Shown here: piece by piece, positions 7,896 to 16,800 of the stretch
Layout of the letters: each line of letters starts with the position of its first letter
How positions within the stretch are numbered: the stretch's first letter is position 1
The notes under the pieces: model-generated
Seen by the model: the letters and a program-made list of their open reading frames with translations, nothing else
What the model was told of the DNA's origin: nothing
Database searches by the model: none
Made by a program: the position numbers and the translations under genes
Assembly (NCBI GenBank): GCA_015065845.1
Contig: SVPQ01000004.1
Span: 1-64,000, forward strand
Origin: Oscillospiraceae bacterium
Lineage (GTDB): Bacteria > Bacillota > Clostridia > Oscillospirales > Acutalibacteraceae
Reading direction: 5' to 3'
Length of the DNA: 64,000 nucleotides

Positions 7896-7909
7896 TTGTT
7901 ATTCCCCCA

Positions 7910-8107
7910 TTATTTTGATTTATAATAAAGCATACAATGACAGTAACCCTCAAACTCAGGGTCAGCTATCTGCGCTTTAAATTCTTCACACATACATTTA
8001 TTTTCCGGTAATTTGCCTAACTTACAAGGGCAAAAACCATCTTTTTCTTTTAAACCGTTTTTAATTCTTTCTACAACAGATTTGTCTTCATTGAGTTTTA
8101 CTGCCAT
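7910..8107 (-). CDS. Ferredoxin-thioredoxin reductase catalytic-subunit-like protein
   Basis: A 65-aa protein with the three cysteine motifs of the FTR catalytic chain: FCPCKLG, KCMCEEF and GYCHCMLYY. In known FTRs these ligate a 4Fe-4S cluster beside a redox-active disulfide and pass electrons from ferredoxin to thioredoxin. The middle motif is CMC rather than CPC, and the protein is shorter than plant FTR-beta (about 115 aa), as in many bacterial homologues. I chose ATG 8107 because GAGGTG lies 7 bases upstream; an in-frame GTG at 8116 overlaps that ribosome site. It leads an operon with thioredoxin. Confidence 0.82.
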   Translation of the reverse strand: MAVKLNEDKSVVERIKNGLKEKDGFCPCKLGKLPENKCMCEEFKAQIADPEFEGYCHCMLYYKSK

Positions 8108-8129
8108 TTTTAACACCTCTTTTTTTATT

Positions 8130-8158
8130 ATTATAAGTTATTTTCTATATATAATCAA
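8130..8158 (-). promoter_or_regulatory. Promoter of FTR-like/thioredoxin/sialidase operon
   Basis: TTGATT (8158-8153), 17 bases, TATAAT (8135-8130) on the minus strand, 23 bases before the chosen start. Confidence 0.8.
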
Positions 8159-8237
8159 GATTTTTTAAAAAAGTTATTATTCAAACAATATATTGTAAAA
8201 AAAGAGAAGAAAAACTTGAAATATTTTCAAAAAAAAC

Positions 8238-8266
8238 TTGCTTTTTATAAGTGTTCGTGGTAATAT
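8238..8266 (+). promoter_or_regulatory. Promoter of rpsT
   Basis: TTGCTT (8238-8243), 17 bases, TAATAT (8261-8266), followed by a GGAGG ribosome site at 8290-8294. Confidence 0.75.
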
Positions 8267-8302
8267 ATACAACTGTATGAAAGCATAACGGAGGTGAATT
8301 CT

Positions 8303-8563
8303 GTGCCAAATATTAAATCAGCAAAGAAAAGAGTTCTTGTTAACCAGACTAAAGCTGCAAAAAACAAAGCTGCTAACTCTGCTCTTAAAACTGCAATCAA
8401 AAAAGCAAACGTTGCTATTGATTCAAATGACGCTAACAAGGCTGATGTTGTTAAAGTTGCTGTTAAGAAAATCGACCAAGCTGCTGCAAAAGGTCTTCTT
8501 CACAAAAACAACGCTGCTCACAAAAAGTCTGCACTTGTTACAAAGCTTAACAAAGCTAACTAA
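8303..8563 (+). CDS. rpsT: 30S ribosomal protein S20
   Basis: An 86-aa, very lysine- and alanine-rich protein beginning PNIKSAKKRVLVNQTKAAKN after the start residue, which is diagnostic for S20, a primary binder of 16S rRNA. The GTG at 8303 is the start: it sits 8 bases after GGAGG, while the in-frame GTG at 8294 overlaps that site. It is a single-gene plus-strand unit with its own promoter and terminator, a common arrangement for rpsT. Confidence 0.95.
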   Translation: MPNIKSAKKRVLVNQTKAAKNKAANSALKTAIKKANVAIDSNDANKADVVKVAVKKIDQAAAKGLLHKNNAAHKKSALVTKLNKAN

Positions 8564-8581
8564 TTTAATATTAGTTTGAGG

Positions 8582-8617
8582 AAAAGCCGTGGCATAGTGC
8601 CACGGCTTTTCCTTTTT
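8582..8617 (+). terminator. Terminator of rpsT
   Basis: A 13-bp perfect stem (8582-8594 with 8598-8610, 3-base loop) is followed by CCTTTTT. Confidence 0.92.
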
Positions 8618-8622
8618 ATAAT

Positions 8623-8662
8623 ATCACCCGAACAGAATTTTTTGAAACTCTGTTCGGGTGAT
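8623..8662 (-). terminator. Terminator-like hairpin after trpS
   Basis: A 14-bp perfect stem (8623-8636 with 8649-8662), four bases past the trpS stop on the minus strand. The tail (ATTATAAAAA) is poor in T, so it may work with the overlapping rpsT terminator hairpin. Confidence 0.65.
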
Positions 8663-8666
8663 AAAT

Positions 8667-9683
8667 TTATCTTGGTAAGAAACCTACTTTTTTCATTACT
8701 TTGTCGAGAGTTCTCTGTGAAAGTCTTGTTGCCATTTCAGCACCATTTCTCATACATTCTTCAAGATATTTCTTTTCCGTTATAAGTTCTTTATATTTTG
8801 TCTGAATTGGTTCTAACTCTTTAACAACCGCTTCACCTACTGCAGTTTTAAAATCGCCATAACCCCTACCGTCAAATTCTTTTTCAATTTCTTTAAAAGA
8901 TTTACCAGTGCAACAGGAGTAAATTGTCATAAGGTTATTTATACCATCTTTACCCTCTGCAAAACGAACACAGGCTTCGCTATCTGTAACAGCACTTTTA
9001 ATTTTCTTCATAATTACATTTGGTTCGTCAAGCATTGAAATGTATGATTTTGGATTATCGTCAGATTTACTCATCTTTTTAAGTGGGTCCTGAAGCGAGG
9101 TAATTTTAGCACCAGCTTTGCCGATAAATGGTTCTGGCATTTTTAAAACATCACCATAAATTGAGTTGAATCTGTCGCAGATATTTCTGGCAATTTCAAG
9201 ATGTTGCTTTTGGTCTGCACCAATCGGAACAAAATCTGCATTATAAATAAGAATATCTGCCGCCATAAGAATAGGATAATCAAAAAGACCAACTGTAATA
9301 TTATCTTTATGTTTTTGACTTTTCTCTTTAAATTGAGTCATTCTTGCTGCTTCACCAAATTGTGTGTAGCAGTTTAAAATCCACCCCAATTGCGCGTGTG
9401 TTGGCACATGGCTTTGTACAAACACAATATTTTTTTGGGGGTCAATCCCTAACGCTAAAAGTAATGCATAAAGTTCTAATGTATTCTTTTTTAATTGCTG
9501 TGGGTTATCGCGGAATGTTGGCACTGTAATTGAGTGCAAATCCGCCACACCATAAAGACAATTATAATCATCGCACATATTAGCCCAGTTCTTTAAAGCA
9601 CCTAAATAGTTACCTAAAGTTGGTGTACCAGTAGGCTGAATACAGCTTAAAACAATCTTTTTCTTTTCTTGTGTGTTCTCCAT
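8667..9683 (-). CDS. trpS: Tryptophan-tRNA ligase
   Basis: A 338-aa class I aminoacyl-tRNA synthetase that charges tRNA-Trp. It shows the TrpRS form of the HIGH motif (QPTGTPTLGNYLGALKNW, residues 17-34), the GADQKQHLEIARNI tryptophan-pocket helix and the KMSKS loop (KKMSKSDDNPKSY). Length is normal for bacteria. The ATG at 9683 is supported by the conserved N-terminus. The GNAT gene lies 41 bases upstream on the same strand and may share its promoter. Confidence 0.96.
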   Translation of the reverse strand: MENTQEKKKIVLSCIQPTGTPTLGNYLGALKNWANMCDDYNCLYGVADLHSITVPTFRDNPQQLKKNTLELYALLLALGIDPQKNIVFVQSHVPTHAQLGWILNCYTQFGEAARMTQFKEKSQKHKDNITVGLFDYPILMAADILIYNADFVPIGADQKQHLEIARNICDRFNSIYGDVLKMPEPFIGKAGAKITSLQDPLKKMSKSDDNPKSYISMLDEPNVIMKKIKSAVTDSEACVRFAEGKDGINNLMTIYSCCTGKSFKEIEKEFDGRGYGDFKTAVGEAVVKELEPIQTKYKELITEKKYLEECMRNGAEMATRLSQRTLDKVMKKVGFLPR

Positions 9684-9724
9684 AATATATAAACCTTTCG
9701 ACTAATTTACTAATAACTATTTTA

Positions 9725-10282
9725 TTATAATTTCATTCCAAATGCAACATCATATTTAGTTTTTTCCAATTCTGTAAAACCATATTTTCTGTAAAATGCG
9801 AGTCCTACTTCATTTTCAGCGCTACAACAAAGCATTACACCTTTTATACCTTTATTTCTGTAATGCTCAAAAAGTGCATTTAAAAGTTTACCACCCGCAC
9901 CAACTCTTTGGTATTCAGGCAAAATATTAATATGAAAATGTGCCGGATACTCCTCTTTGAATTTCTCGTGAATATCTGTTGATTCTCTTGACCAGTTATA
10001 ACGTTCTTCACCTAAATATTTATTCATTTCACAATATTCTTCGTGAAGTGCTTTTTTATACGGCTCAAAGCTTTCGGCAGAAATTATAAAACCCACTGCC
10101 CTGCCATTATCATCAACAACAAAACAATTGTCTGGCTCGCGTTCGATATAATATTCGCAAAATGTATGTAAAACTAAGTTTGCAGTATCTTCATCAGTAA
10201 TACTGTTATACCCTTCTGCATTAAGACATGCAAACTTAACATTCTCAGCGTCTTTCTGTTCGTATTTTCTTACTGTTACCAT
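9725..10282 (-). CDS. GNAT-family N-acetyltransferase
   Basis: A 185-aa protein with the GNAT fold. The acetyl-CoA binding motif A is HINILPEYQRVGAGGKLLNA (Q/R-x-x-G-x-G/A variant), and the later ENEVGLAFYRKYGFTELEKT segment is the usual motif B. The substrate is unknown. It is read divergently from the ceramidase-like gene, with both promoters in the 109 bases between, and lies upstream of trpS. Confidence 0.9.
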   Translation of the reverse strand: MVTVRKYEQKDAENVKFACLNAEGYNSITDEDTANLVLHTFCEYYIEREPDNCFVVDDNGRAVGFIISAESFEPYKKALHEEYCEMNKYLGEERYNWSRESTDIHEKFKEEYPAHFHINILPEYQRVGAGGKLLNALFEHYRNKGIKGVMLCCSAENEVGLAFYRKYGFTELEKTKYDVAFGMKL

Positions 10283-10302
10283 TTATAAAATCACCGCTAT
10301 AT

Positions 10303-10331
10303 ATAATAATAAAATTTGAAGAAAAAAGCAA
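10303..10331 (-). promoter_or_regulatory. Promoter of GNAT gene (and perhaps trpS)
   Basis: TTGCTT (10331-10326), 17 bases, TATTAT (10308-10303) on the minus strand, 20 bases before the ATG. Confidence 0.65.
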
Positions 10332-10345
10332 TAGCAAATTGAGAG

Positions 10346-10373
10346 TTGAAAGAAAATTATTATAGTGTATAAT
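10346..10373 (+). promoter_or_regulatory. Promoter of ceramidase-like gene
   Basis: TTGAAA (10346-10351), 16 bases, TATAAT (10368-10373), ending 18 bases before the chosen ATG. This leaves a very short leader. Confidence 0.7.
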
Positions 10374-10391
10374 ATAAATCGGGTGATAGAT

Positions 10392-11897
10392 ATGAAATTT
10401 AATAAGATTACAAGAAAATCAATAGAACTCTTAGGAAAATTTATTGTTCTTGCAATGCCTAAAAAAACTTTAGCAAATGAAGAACTTTCTGCAAAATATA
10501 TGAATACAGGTGACGAGAAGTTTGATTTTTCAAGCGGTGAATTTTTTACTTGTGGTTTTTCTAAAGAAATTTTAACACCAGATGATATTAAAGAACACAA
10601 ATATTTTATTGCCGGTTATGATTCAAACAATAAAGCTGAAGATGTGCTTGACGATATGTATGCTAGAGCAATTTATATTGATGATAACAAATGCAACGGT
10701 GGAATAATTATATGCGCTATCGACGCAGTCGGAATGAGTCGTAAAGATATAAATGACATAAGAAAATTGGTTTTGGAAAGTGACGAAATCGGTAAATTAA
10801 AATCTTTAAATATATGTTGCACCCATACTCACTCTGCTATTGATACACAAGGACTGTGGGGTGAAAAGATTTATAAAAGTGGCAGAAATGAAGAGTTTAT
10901 GACAAAACTCAAAAAGAAAACTGCAAAAGCAATTATTAGTGCATATAAAAACAGAACTGACGGAAAGTTATATTTTAGTAGCACTGAAACGGAAGATTTA
11001 CAATATGACTGCAGAACACCTGAAACATTCGACAGAAACTTAAACAGAATTCATTTTATACCAACAAATATAGATAAAAAAGAAATTTACCTTGTTAATT
11101 TTGCTTCACACGCAGAACTAATGGGTAGCAAAACTAAAAAAGTCAGTGCAGACTTCCCCTGCTATATGATTAAAGCAATGGAAGACGAACACAAAAATTG
11201 TGAAGTTGTTTACATAAATGGCGCTATTGGTGGAATGATTTCTGCAAAAGAAATTAAGAAAGTCTATCGCAACACAATCGACTGCGAAGAATACACGAAA
11301 GAATTTGGTAAAAATTTAGGTAAACTTGCAATTAATTTAAAAAATGATGAAGAAATCGAGCCGATTATAAATATAAAATCAAAGCAAATAAATGTACCCG
11401 TTGAAAACTTTGTTCTCACTCTTGCAAGATTTTTAAAAGTTTTAAATAATGATTTTTTGAAAAAAGGGTCAAAAGCATTTGTAATATCTGAAACAGGATA
11501 TTTAATTTTAGGGAAAAGTCAGGTTGCTATGTTTTTAATTCCTGGTGAATTATTCCCCGAACTTTACAATGGTGAATTTTTAGATGCAGAAACTTCTGCA
11601 AATAAATGTGAAGCAGAATACACACCACTTACAAATATGACCAGTATAAAAAACAATTTCGTTGTTGGTCTTTGTAATGATGAATTAGGTTATATAATAC
11701 CTAAAAATGATTTTTATTTAAATGAAAAAACTCCGTACATCAATTCTGCAAACGACAGATTTGAGAGAAATCATTATGAAGAAACAAACTCTGTGGGGCC
11801 AAGAACAGCAGAGACAATACTTGATACACTTTCAAGTATTGTGGTCAGTGGTCAGGGACTGGGGACTATGAAAAAGGAAGCAGGAAACAGGAAATAG
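10392..11897 (+). CDS. Neutral/alkaline ceramidase-like hydrolase
   Basis: A 501-aa protein matching the N-terminal domain of neutral ceramidases. FTCGFSKEILTPDD opens the domain, and the zinc-site segment NICCTHTHSAIDTQGLWGE (about residues 140-160) has the family's CTHTHSAPD/GLWG pattern; VNFASHAELMG carries a further likely metal ligand. These enzymes hydrolyse amide bonds of ceramides or related N-acyl lipids, but no signal peptide is evident and the usual C-terminal Ig-like domain is missing, so the substrate is open. I chose ATG 10392 (GGGTG upstream) over an earlier in-frame ATG that lies in the promoter. The last ~17 residues look derived from an intergenic repeat. Confidence 0.75.
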   Translation: MKFNKITRKSIELLGKFIVLAMPKKTLANEELSAKYMNTGDEKFDFSSGEFFTCGFSKEILTPDDIKEHKYFIAGYDSNNKAEDVLDDMYARAIYIDDNKCNGGIIICAIDAVGMSRKDINDIRKLVLESDEIGKLKSLNICCTHTHSAIDTQGLWGEKIYKSGRNEEFMTKLKKKTAKAIISAYKNRTDGKLYFSSTETEDLQYDCRTPETFDRNLNRIHFIPTNIDKKEIYLVNFASHAELMGSKTKKVSADFPCYMIKAMEDEHKNCEVVYINGAIGGMISAKEIKKVYRNTIDCEEYTKEFGKNLGKLAINLKNDEEIEPIINIKSKQINVPVENFVLTLARFLKVLNNDFLKKGSKAFVISETGYLILGKSQVAMFLIPGELFPELYNGEFLDAETSANKCEAEYTPLTNMTSIKNNFVVGLCNDELGYIIPKNDFYLNEKTPYINSANDRFERNHYEETNSVGPRTAETILDTLSSIVVSGQGLGTMKKEAGNRK

Positions 11898-11946
11898 ATT
11901 ATATAAAATGCGTTGCAATCGATTGGTTTATTGTAACATAAAAATC

Positions 11947-12006
11947 ACTCCCACTACCACGGGCGACTAAAAGTCTGCCCCTACCATAGTGGGAGTTAAT
12001 TTTTTG
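11947..12006 (+). terminator. Terminator after ceramidase-like gene
   Basis: A 10-bp outer stem (11947-11956 with 11987-11996) with further imperfect pairing inside is followed by TAATTTTTTG. It stands between convergent genes; the plus-strand T-run favours the ceramidase-like transcript. Confidence 0.8.
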
Positions 12007-12024
12007 TTTCATTTTTGATTTTTT

Positions 12025-12064
12025 ACATTCAATTGTGCATTATGCATTGTGAATTGTGCATTTT
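12025..12064. repeat. Possible dispersed intergenic repeat (TGTGCATTATGCATTGTGAA type)
   Basis: An AT-rich, self-similar run of TGTGCATT / TGTGAATT units. A related string (CTGTGAATTATGAATTATGC) occurs at 37825-37844, also between genes and beside a terminator. Only two copies are visible here. Confidence 0.4.
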
Positions 12065-12110
12065 TATGATGCCAACGAAGTTCCGACAATTCCGGATTAC
12101 GCATTCAGAA

Positions 12111-13787
12111 TTAGAACAATCCTACAATCTTTCCGTCTTCGCTTACATCAATTTTTTCTGCTGATGGAACTTTTGGAAGACCAGGCATTGTCATAATTTC
12201 GCCAGTGAGAACTACAATAAATCCTGCACCTGCTGAAACTTTGACATTTTTTACAGTTACTCTGAAGTTTTCAGGTGCACCTAATTTTGTAGCATCATCA
12301 GAGAAGCTATATTGTGTTTTAGCAACACAAACTGGAAGTTTGTCAAAACCGTTTTTATAAAGTGCCTGGAGCTGTTTCTGAGCATTAGGTGCAAAGTCAA
12401 CTCCAACGCCACCGTAAACTTTTTTAACAATTGCTTCAATTTTGTCCTCAATTTTAGCATCAAGTTCGTAAGAGAATGAGAAATTGCTGTTGTCTTCTTC
12501 GTTACAAAGTCTGACAACTTCTTTTGCCATTTCTTCGCCACCAGCGCCACCATCTGCCCATACAGTTGAAAGAACAGTATTAACGCCTAATTCTTTACAC
12601 TTTTTAATAATGAATTCAATTTCATTATCTGTATCTGTCGGGAATCTGTTTACAGCAACAACACAAGGAAGTTTATAAACATTTTTGATATTTGAAACGT
12701 GACGAAGAAGATTTGGAATACCTTTTTCAAGTGCTACTAAGTCTTCGTTACCTAATTCATCCTTTTTAAGACCACCGTGCATTTTAAGAGCACGAACTGT
12801 TGCAACTACTACAACTGCAGATGGTTTTAAATTAGCCGCTCTACATTTAATATCAAGGAATTTTTCTGCACCCAAGTCTGCACCAAAACCTGCTTCTGTA
12901 ATAGCGTAATCTGCCGCACCCATAGCAAGTTTAGTTGCAAGAACTGTGTTACAACCGTGAGCAATATTTGCAAAAGGACCACCGTGAACAAATGCTGGTG
13001 TACCTTCAAGTGTCTGAACAAGATTTGGTTTTAATGCATCTAAAAGTAATGCAGTCATAGCACCTTGTGCATTTAAATCACCACAAGTAACTGGTTCGTC
13101 ATTGTAATTATAAGCAACAACAATTCTTGAAAGACGCTCTTTAAGGTCTGTTATAGAAGTTGAAAGGCAGAAAATCGCCATAATTTCACTTGCAACTGTA
13201 ATGTCAAAACCGTCCTCTCTTGGTACACCATTCATTCTGCCACCAAGACCATTTACAATATTACGGAGTTGTCTGTCGTTCATATCAACGCAACGCTTCC
13301 AGGTGATTTTCTTAACATCTATATTAAGAGCGTTACCTTGTTGAATGTGGTTGTCAAGCATTGCTGCTAAAAGGTTATTTGCCGCACCAATTGCGTGGAA
13401 GTCACCTGTAAAGTGTAAGTTAATATCTTCCATTGGTACAACCTGAGCATAACCACCACCTGCTGCACCGCCTTTGATACCAAAAACAGGACCTAAAGAA
13501 GGTTCGCGCAAAGCAACGCAAGTTTTATAACCTAATCTGTTCATACCATCTGCAAGACCAATTGTAGTGGTTGTTTTACCTTCACCTGCTGGTGTTGGTG
13601 TTATAGCAGTAACAAGAATAAGTTTGCCTTCTTTTTTATTATTTTTTAAATATGAAAGGTCAATTTTTGCTTTATACTTGCCATAAGGCTCTAAATATTC
13701 ATCTGTAATGCCTATTTTTTCTGCAATTTCACCGATAGGCTTCATTTTACAACTTTGTGCAATTTCAATATCTGAAAGATATGCCAT
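12111..13787 (-). CDS. fhs: Formate-tetrahydrofolate ligase
   Basis: A 558-aa enzyme making 10-formyl-THF from formate, ATP and THF. The ATP-binding P-loop is [19 protein letters not shown] (about residues 62-80), followed by [20 protein letters not shown] and the family signatures [14 protein letters not shown] and [20 protein letters not shown]. It is full length and closes the purine operon, 64 bases after purL, which makes sense because PurN and AICAR transformylase both consume 10-formyl-THF. Confidence 0.97.
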   Translation of the reverse strand: MAYLSDIEIAQSCKMKPIGEIAEKIGITDEYLEPYGKYKAKIDLSYLKNNKKEGKLILVTAITPTPAGEGKTTTTIGLADGMNRLGYKTCVALREPSLGPVFGIKGGAAGGGYAQVVPMEDINLHFTGDFHAIGAANNLLAAMLDNHIQQGNALNIDVKKITWKRCVDMNDRQLRNIVNGLGGRMNGVPREDGFDITVASEIMAIFCLSTSITDLKERLSRIVVAYNYNDEPVTCGDLNAQGAMTALLLDALKPNLVQTLEGTPAFVHGGPFANIAHGCNTVLATKLAMGAADYAITEAGFGADLGAEKFLDIKCRAANLKPSAVVVVATVRALKMHGGLKKDELGNEDLVALEKGIPNLLRHVSNIKNVYKLPCVVAVNRFPTDTDNEIEFIIKKCKELGVNTVLSTVWADGGAGGEEMAKEVVRLCNEEDNSNFSFSYELDAKIEDKIEAIVKKVYGGVGVDFAPNAQKQLQALYKNGFDKLPVCVAKTQYSFSDDATKLGAPENFRVTVKNVKVSAGAGFIVVLTGEIMTMPGLPKVPSAEKIDVSEDGKIVGLF

Positions 13788-13814
13788 TTAAACTCTCACC
13801 TTTCCAATGAGTTT

Positions 13815-13839
13815 GGTAATCTGCAAAATGCAGATTACC
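13815..13839 (-). other. Hairpin in purL-fhs spacer
   Basis: A perfect 11-bp stem with a 3-base loop (13815-13825 with 13829-13839) without a T-run on the minus strand. It may mark RNA processing or partial attenuation that sets fhs expression apart from the pur genes. Confidence 0.55.
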
Positions 13840-13851
13840 TACTCTTAAATC

Positions 13852-16800
13852 TTATTTAAAATATTTAACTGCTGATTCGAACATTCTGATGTTGTATTCA
13901 CCATCAACATTCTTATAAAGACCAGCACCAATTCTTTCTGAGTGTCCCATTTTACCGAATACTCTACCATCTGGTGAAGTAATACCCTCAATAGCAAATG
14001 CTGAGTCATTTGGGTTAAACTGAACATCAGTTGTAGCGTTACCGCTTAAATCAACATACTGAGTTGCGATTTGTCCATTTTCTGCGAGTTGTTTAATTAA
14101 ATCTTCACTTGCATAGAAACGACCTTCACCGTGTGAAATCGGAACATTCACAATATCGCCAACATTCATAAGAGAAAGCCATGGAGATTTGTTAGAAGCA
14201 ATTCTTGTTCTTACAATCTTTGATTGGTGACGAGAAATTGTATTATATGTGAGTGTAGGACAATTTTCGTCTGTATCTATAATTTTACCGTAAGGAACAA
14301 GACCTAATTTAATAAGTGCCTGGAAACCATTACAGATACCACACATAAGACCATCACGATTATCTAAAAGGTCTGTAACAGCAACCTTAACAGCGTCATT
14401 TCTGAAGAATGCAGTAATGAATTTACCTGAACCGTCTGGTTCGTCACCACCTGAGAAACCACCAGGAACAAAAATCATCTGACTATCATTAACTGCTTTT
14501 GCAAATTTTTCAACACTTCTTGAAATGCCATCAGCAGTTAAGTTGTTGATAACAATAATTTCTGCTTTTGCACCTGCATCTTCAACTGCTTTTGCACTGT
14601 CAAATTCACAGTTTGTGCCTGGGAATACAGGAATTACTACTTTAGGTGTTGCAACTTTAATTGCTGCAGATTTATGTTCGCTTACACTGTACTCGAAGTT
14701 TTTAATTTCTTTTTCTTCGTGAGTAATGTTACAAGAATATACACTTTCAAGTTTGTCTTCATAATCTTTTTCAAGTTCACAAACACAAACTGATTCATCA
14801 CCAAATGTGAGAGCGTATTCTTCAGTTGTAGAACCTAACACTTTACCAACATTTACATCATCAGTAACTTCAAGAATAAATGAACCATAGTTATATCCGA
14901 ACACATCATTTAAAGTAATACCATCTGCAAATCCGAAACCGATTTTATTACCTAAACACATTTTAAGAACTGCTTCTGCAATACCACCTAATGTTGGTGT
15001 GTAAGCAGCAAGAACCTTTTTAGCTCTTACTAATTCAGCAACTTTATTGTAGATAGTAACGAGTGAAGATGTAACAGGAAGACCATTTTCATCAAAATCC
15101 GGTGTAAGAAGAACAACTTTGCTACCTGCTTTTTTGAATTCAGGTGAAATTACATTTTGAGTTTTATCAGTTGTAACTGCAAATGAAACGAGTGTTGGTG
15201 GAACATCAATTTTTTCAAATGAACCACTCATTGAGTCTTTACCACCAATTGAGCCGATGCCTAAATCGAGCTGAGCTTTATAAGCACCCAAAAGTGCACT
15301 AAGAGGTTGGCCCCAACGCTTAGCATCTTTATTTGGTCTTGGGAAATATTCCTGGAATGTTAAGTAAACATCTTTAAATGGAGCACCTGTTGCAATAAGT
15401 TTTGAAACAGATTCAATAACTGCTAAATAAGCACCGTGATATGGGCTTTTTTCTGTAATGAACGGGTTATAACCCCATGACATAAATGAGCAGTTATCTG
15501 TGTGTTTTTTCTCCATAGAGATTTTTTGTACCATAGCCTGAATTGGTGTTCTCTGATATTTACCACCAAAAGGCATAAGAACTGTTCCGGCACCGATTGT
15601 TGAGTCAAATCTTTCTGAAAGACCACGCTTTGAGCAGATGTTAAGGTCAGAAGCTAATTCTTTCATATTATCAGCGAATGAACCTTTAACTTCTTTAGCA
15701 TAGCACTCGCCTTTTTCAACAATAATGTCAATATGCTTCTGAGCACCATTTGAGTTAAGGAATTCACGACTGATGTCAACAATTTTGGCACCATTCCATT
15801 CCATAACAAGTCTTTTTTCTGCCTGAACTTCTGCAACAACAGTTGCTTCAAGGTTTTCGCTTTCAGCGAGTTCTAAGAATCTCTTAACATCTTTTGGTTC
15901 AACAACAACTGCCATTCTTTCCTGAGATTCACTTATAGCAAGTTCTGTACCATCAAGACCTTCATATTTCTTTGGAACTGCATTAAGATTGATTTTAAGA
16001 CCATCTGCAAGTTCACCAATAGCAACTGAAACGCCACCTGCACCGAAGTCATTACAACGCTTAATCATCTGACAAGCTTCTTTATTACGGAAAAGTCTCT
16101 GAAGTTTTCTTTCTTCAGGTGCGTTACCTTTCTGAACTTCTGCACCGCAACTTTCAAGAGATTGTAATGTGTGAGATTTTGAAGAACCGGTTGCACCACC
16201 ACAACCATCACGACCTGTTCTACCACCTAAAAGAATAACAACATCTTCCGGAGCAGGACATTCTCTGCGAACATTTTCTTGTGGAGCTGCTGCAACAACT
16301 GCACCAATTTCCATTCTCTTTGCAGTATAGCCTTCGTGATAGATTTCATCTACAATACCAGTTGCAAGACCAATCTGGTTACCATAAGAAGAGTAACCTG
16401 AAGCTGCAGTAGTAACAATTTTTCTTTGTGGAAGTTTACCTTCCATAGTTTCGCTGACTTTCTTGAGTGGATTACCTGCACCTGTAACACGCATAGCACC
16501 GTAAACATAAGAACGACCTGAAAGCGGGTCACGGATTGCACCACCAATACAAGTAGCGGCACCACCGAATGGTTCAATTTCTGTTGGGTGATTGTGTGTT
16601 TCGTTTTTAAAGAGAAGTAACCAAGGCTCTTTTTTGCCATCTGCTTCTACTTCAATTTTTACAGTACAAGCATTGATTTCTTCTGATTCATCAAGTTTGT
16701 CGAGTTTACCCTCTTTTTTAAGAACACGAACAGCAAGAGTTGCAATATCCATAAGGTTTACTGGCTTTGTTCTGCCTAACTCTTCTCTTTTTGCAATATA

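Noticed and set aside
8337-8579. Second frame inside rpsT encoding a leucine/lysine-rich protein
   Set aside because: It is a frame shadow of the lysine-codon-rich rpsT gene, without ribosome site.
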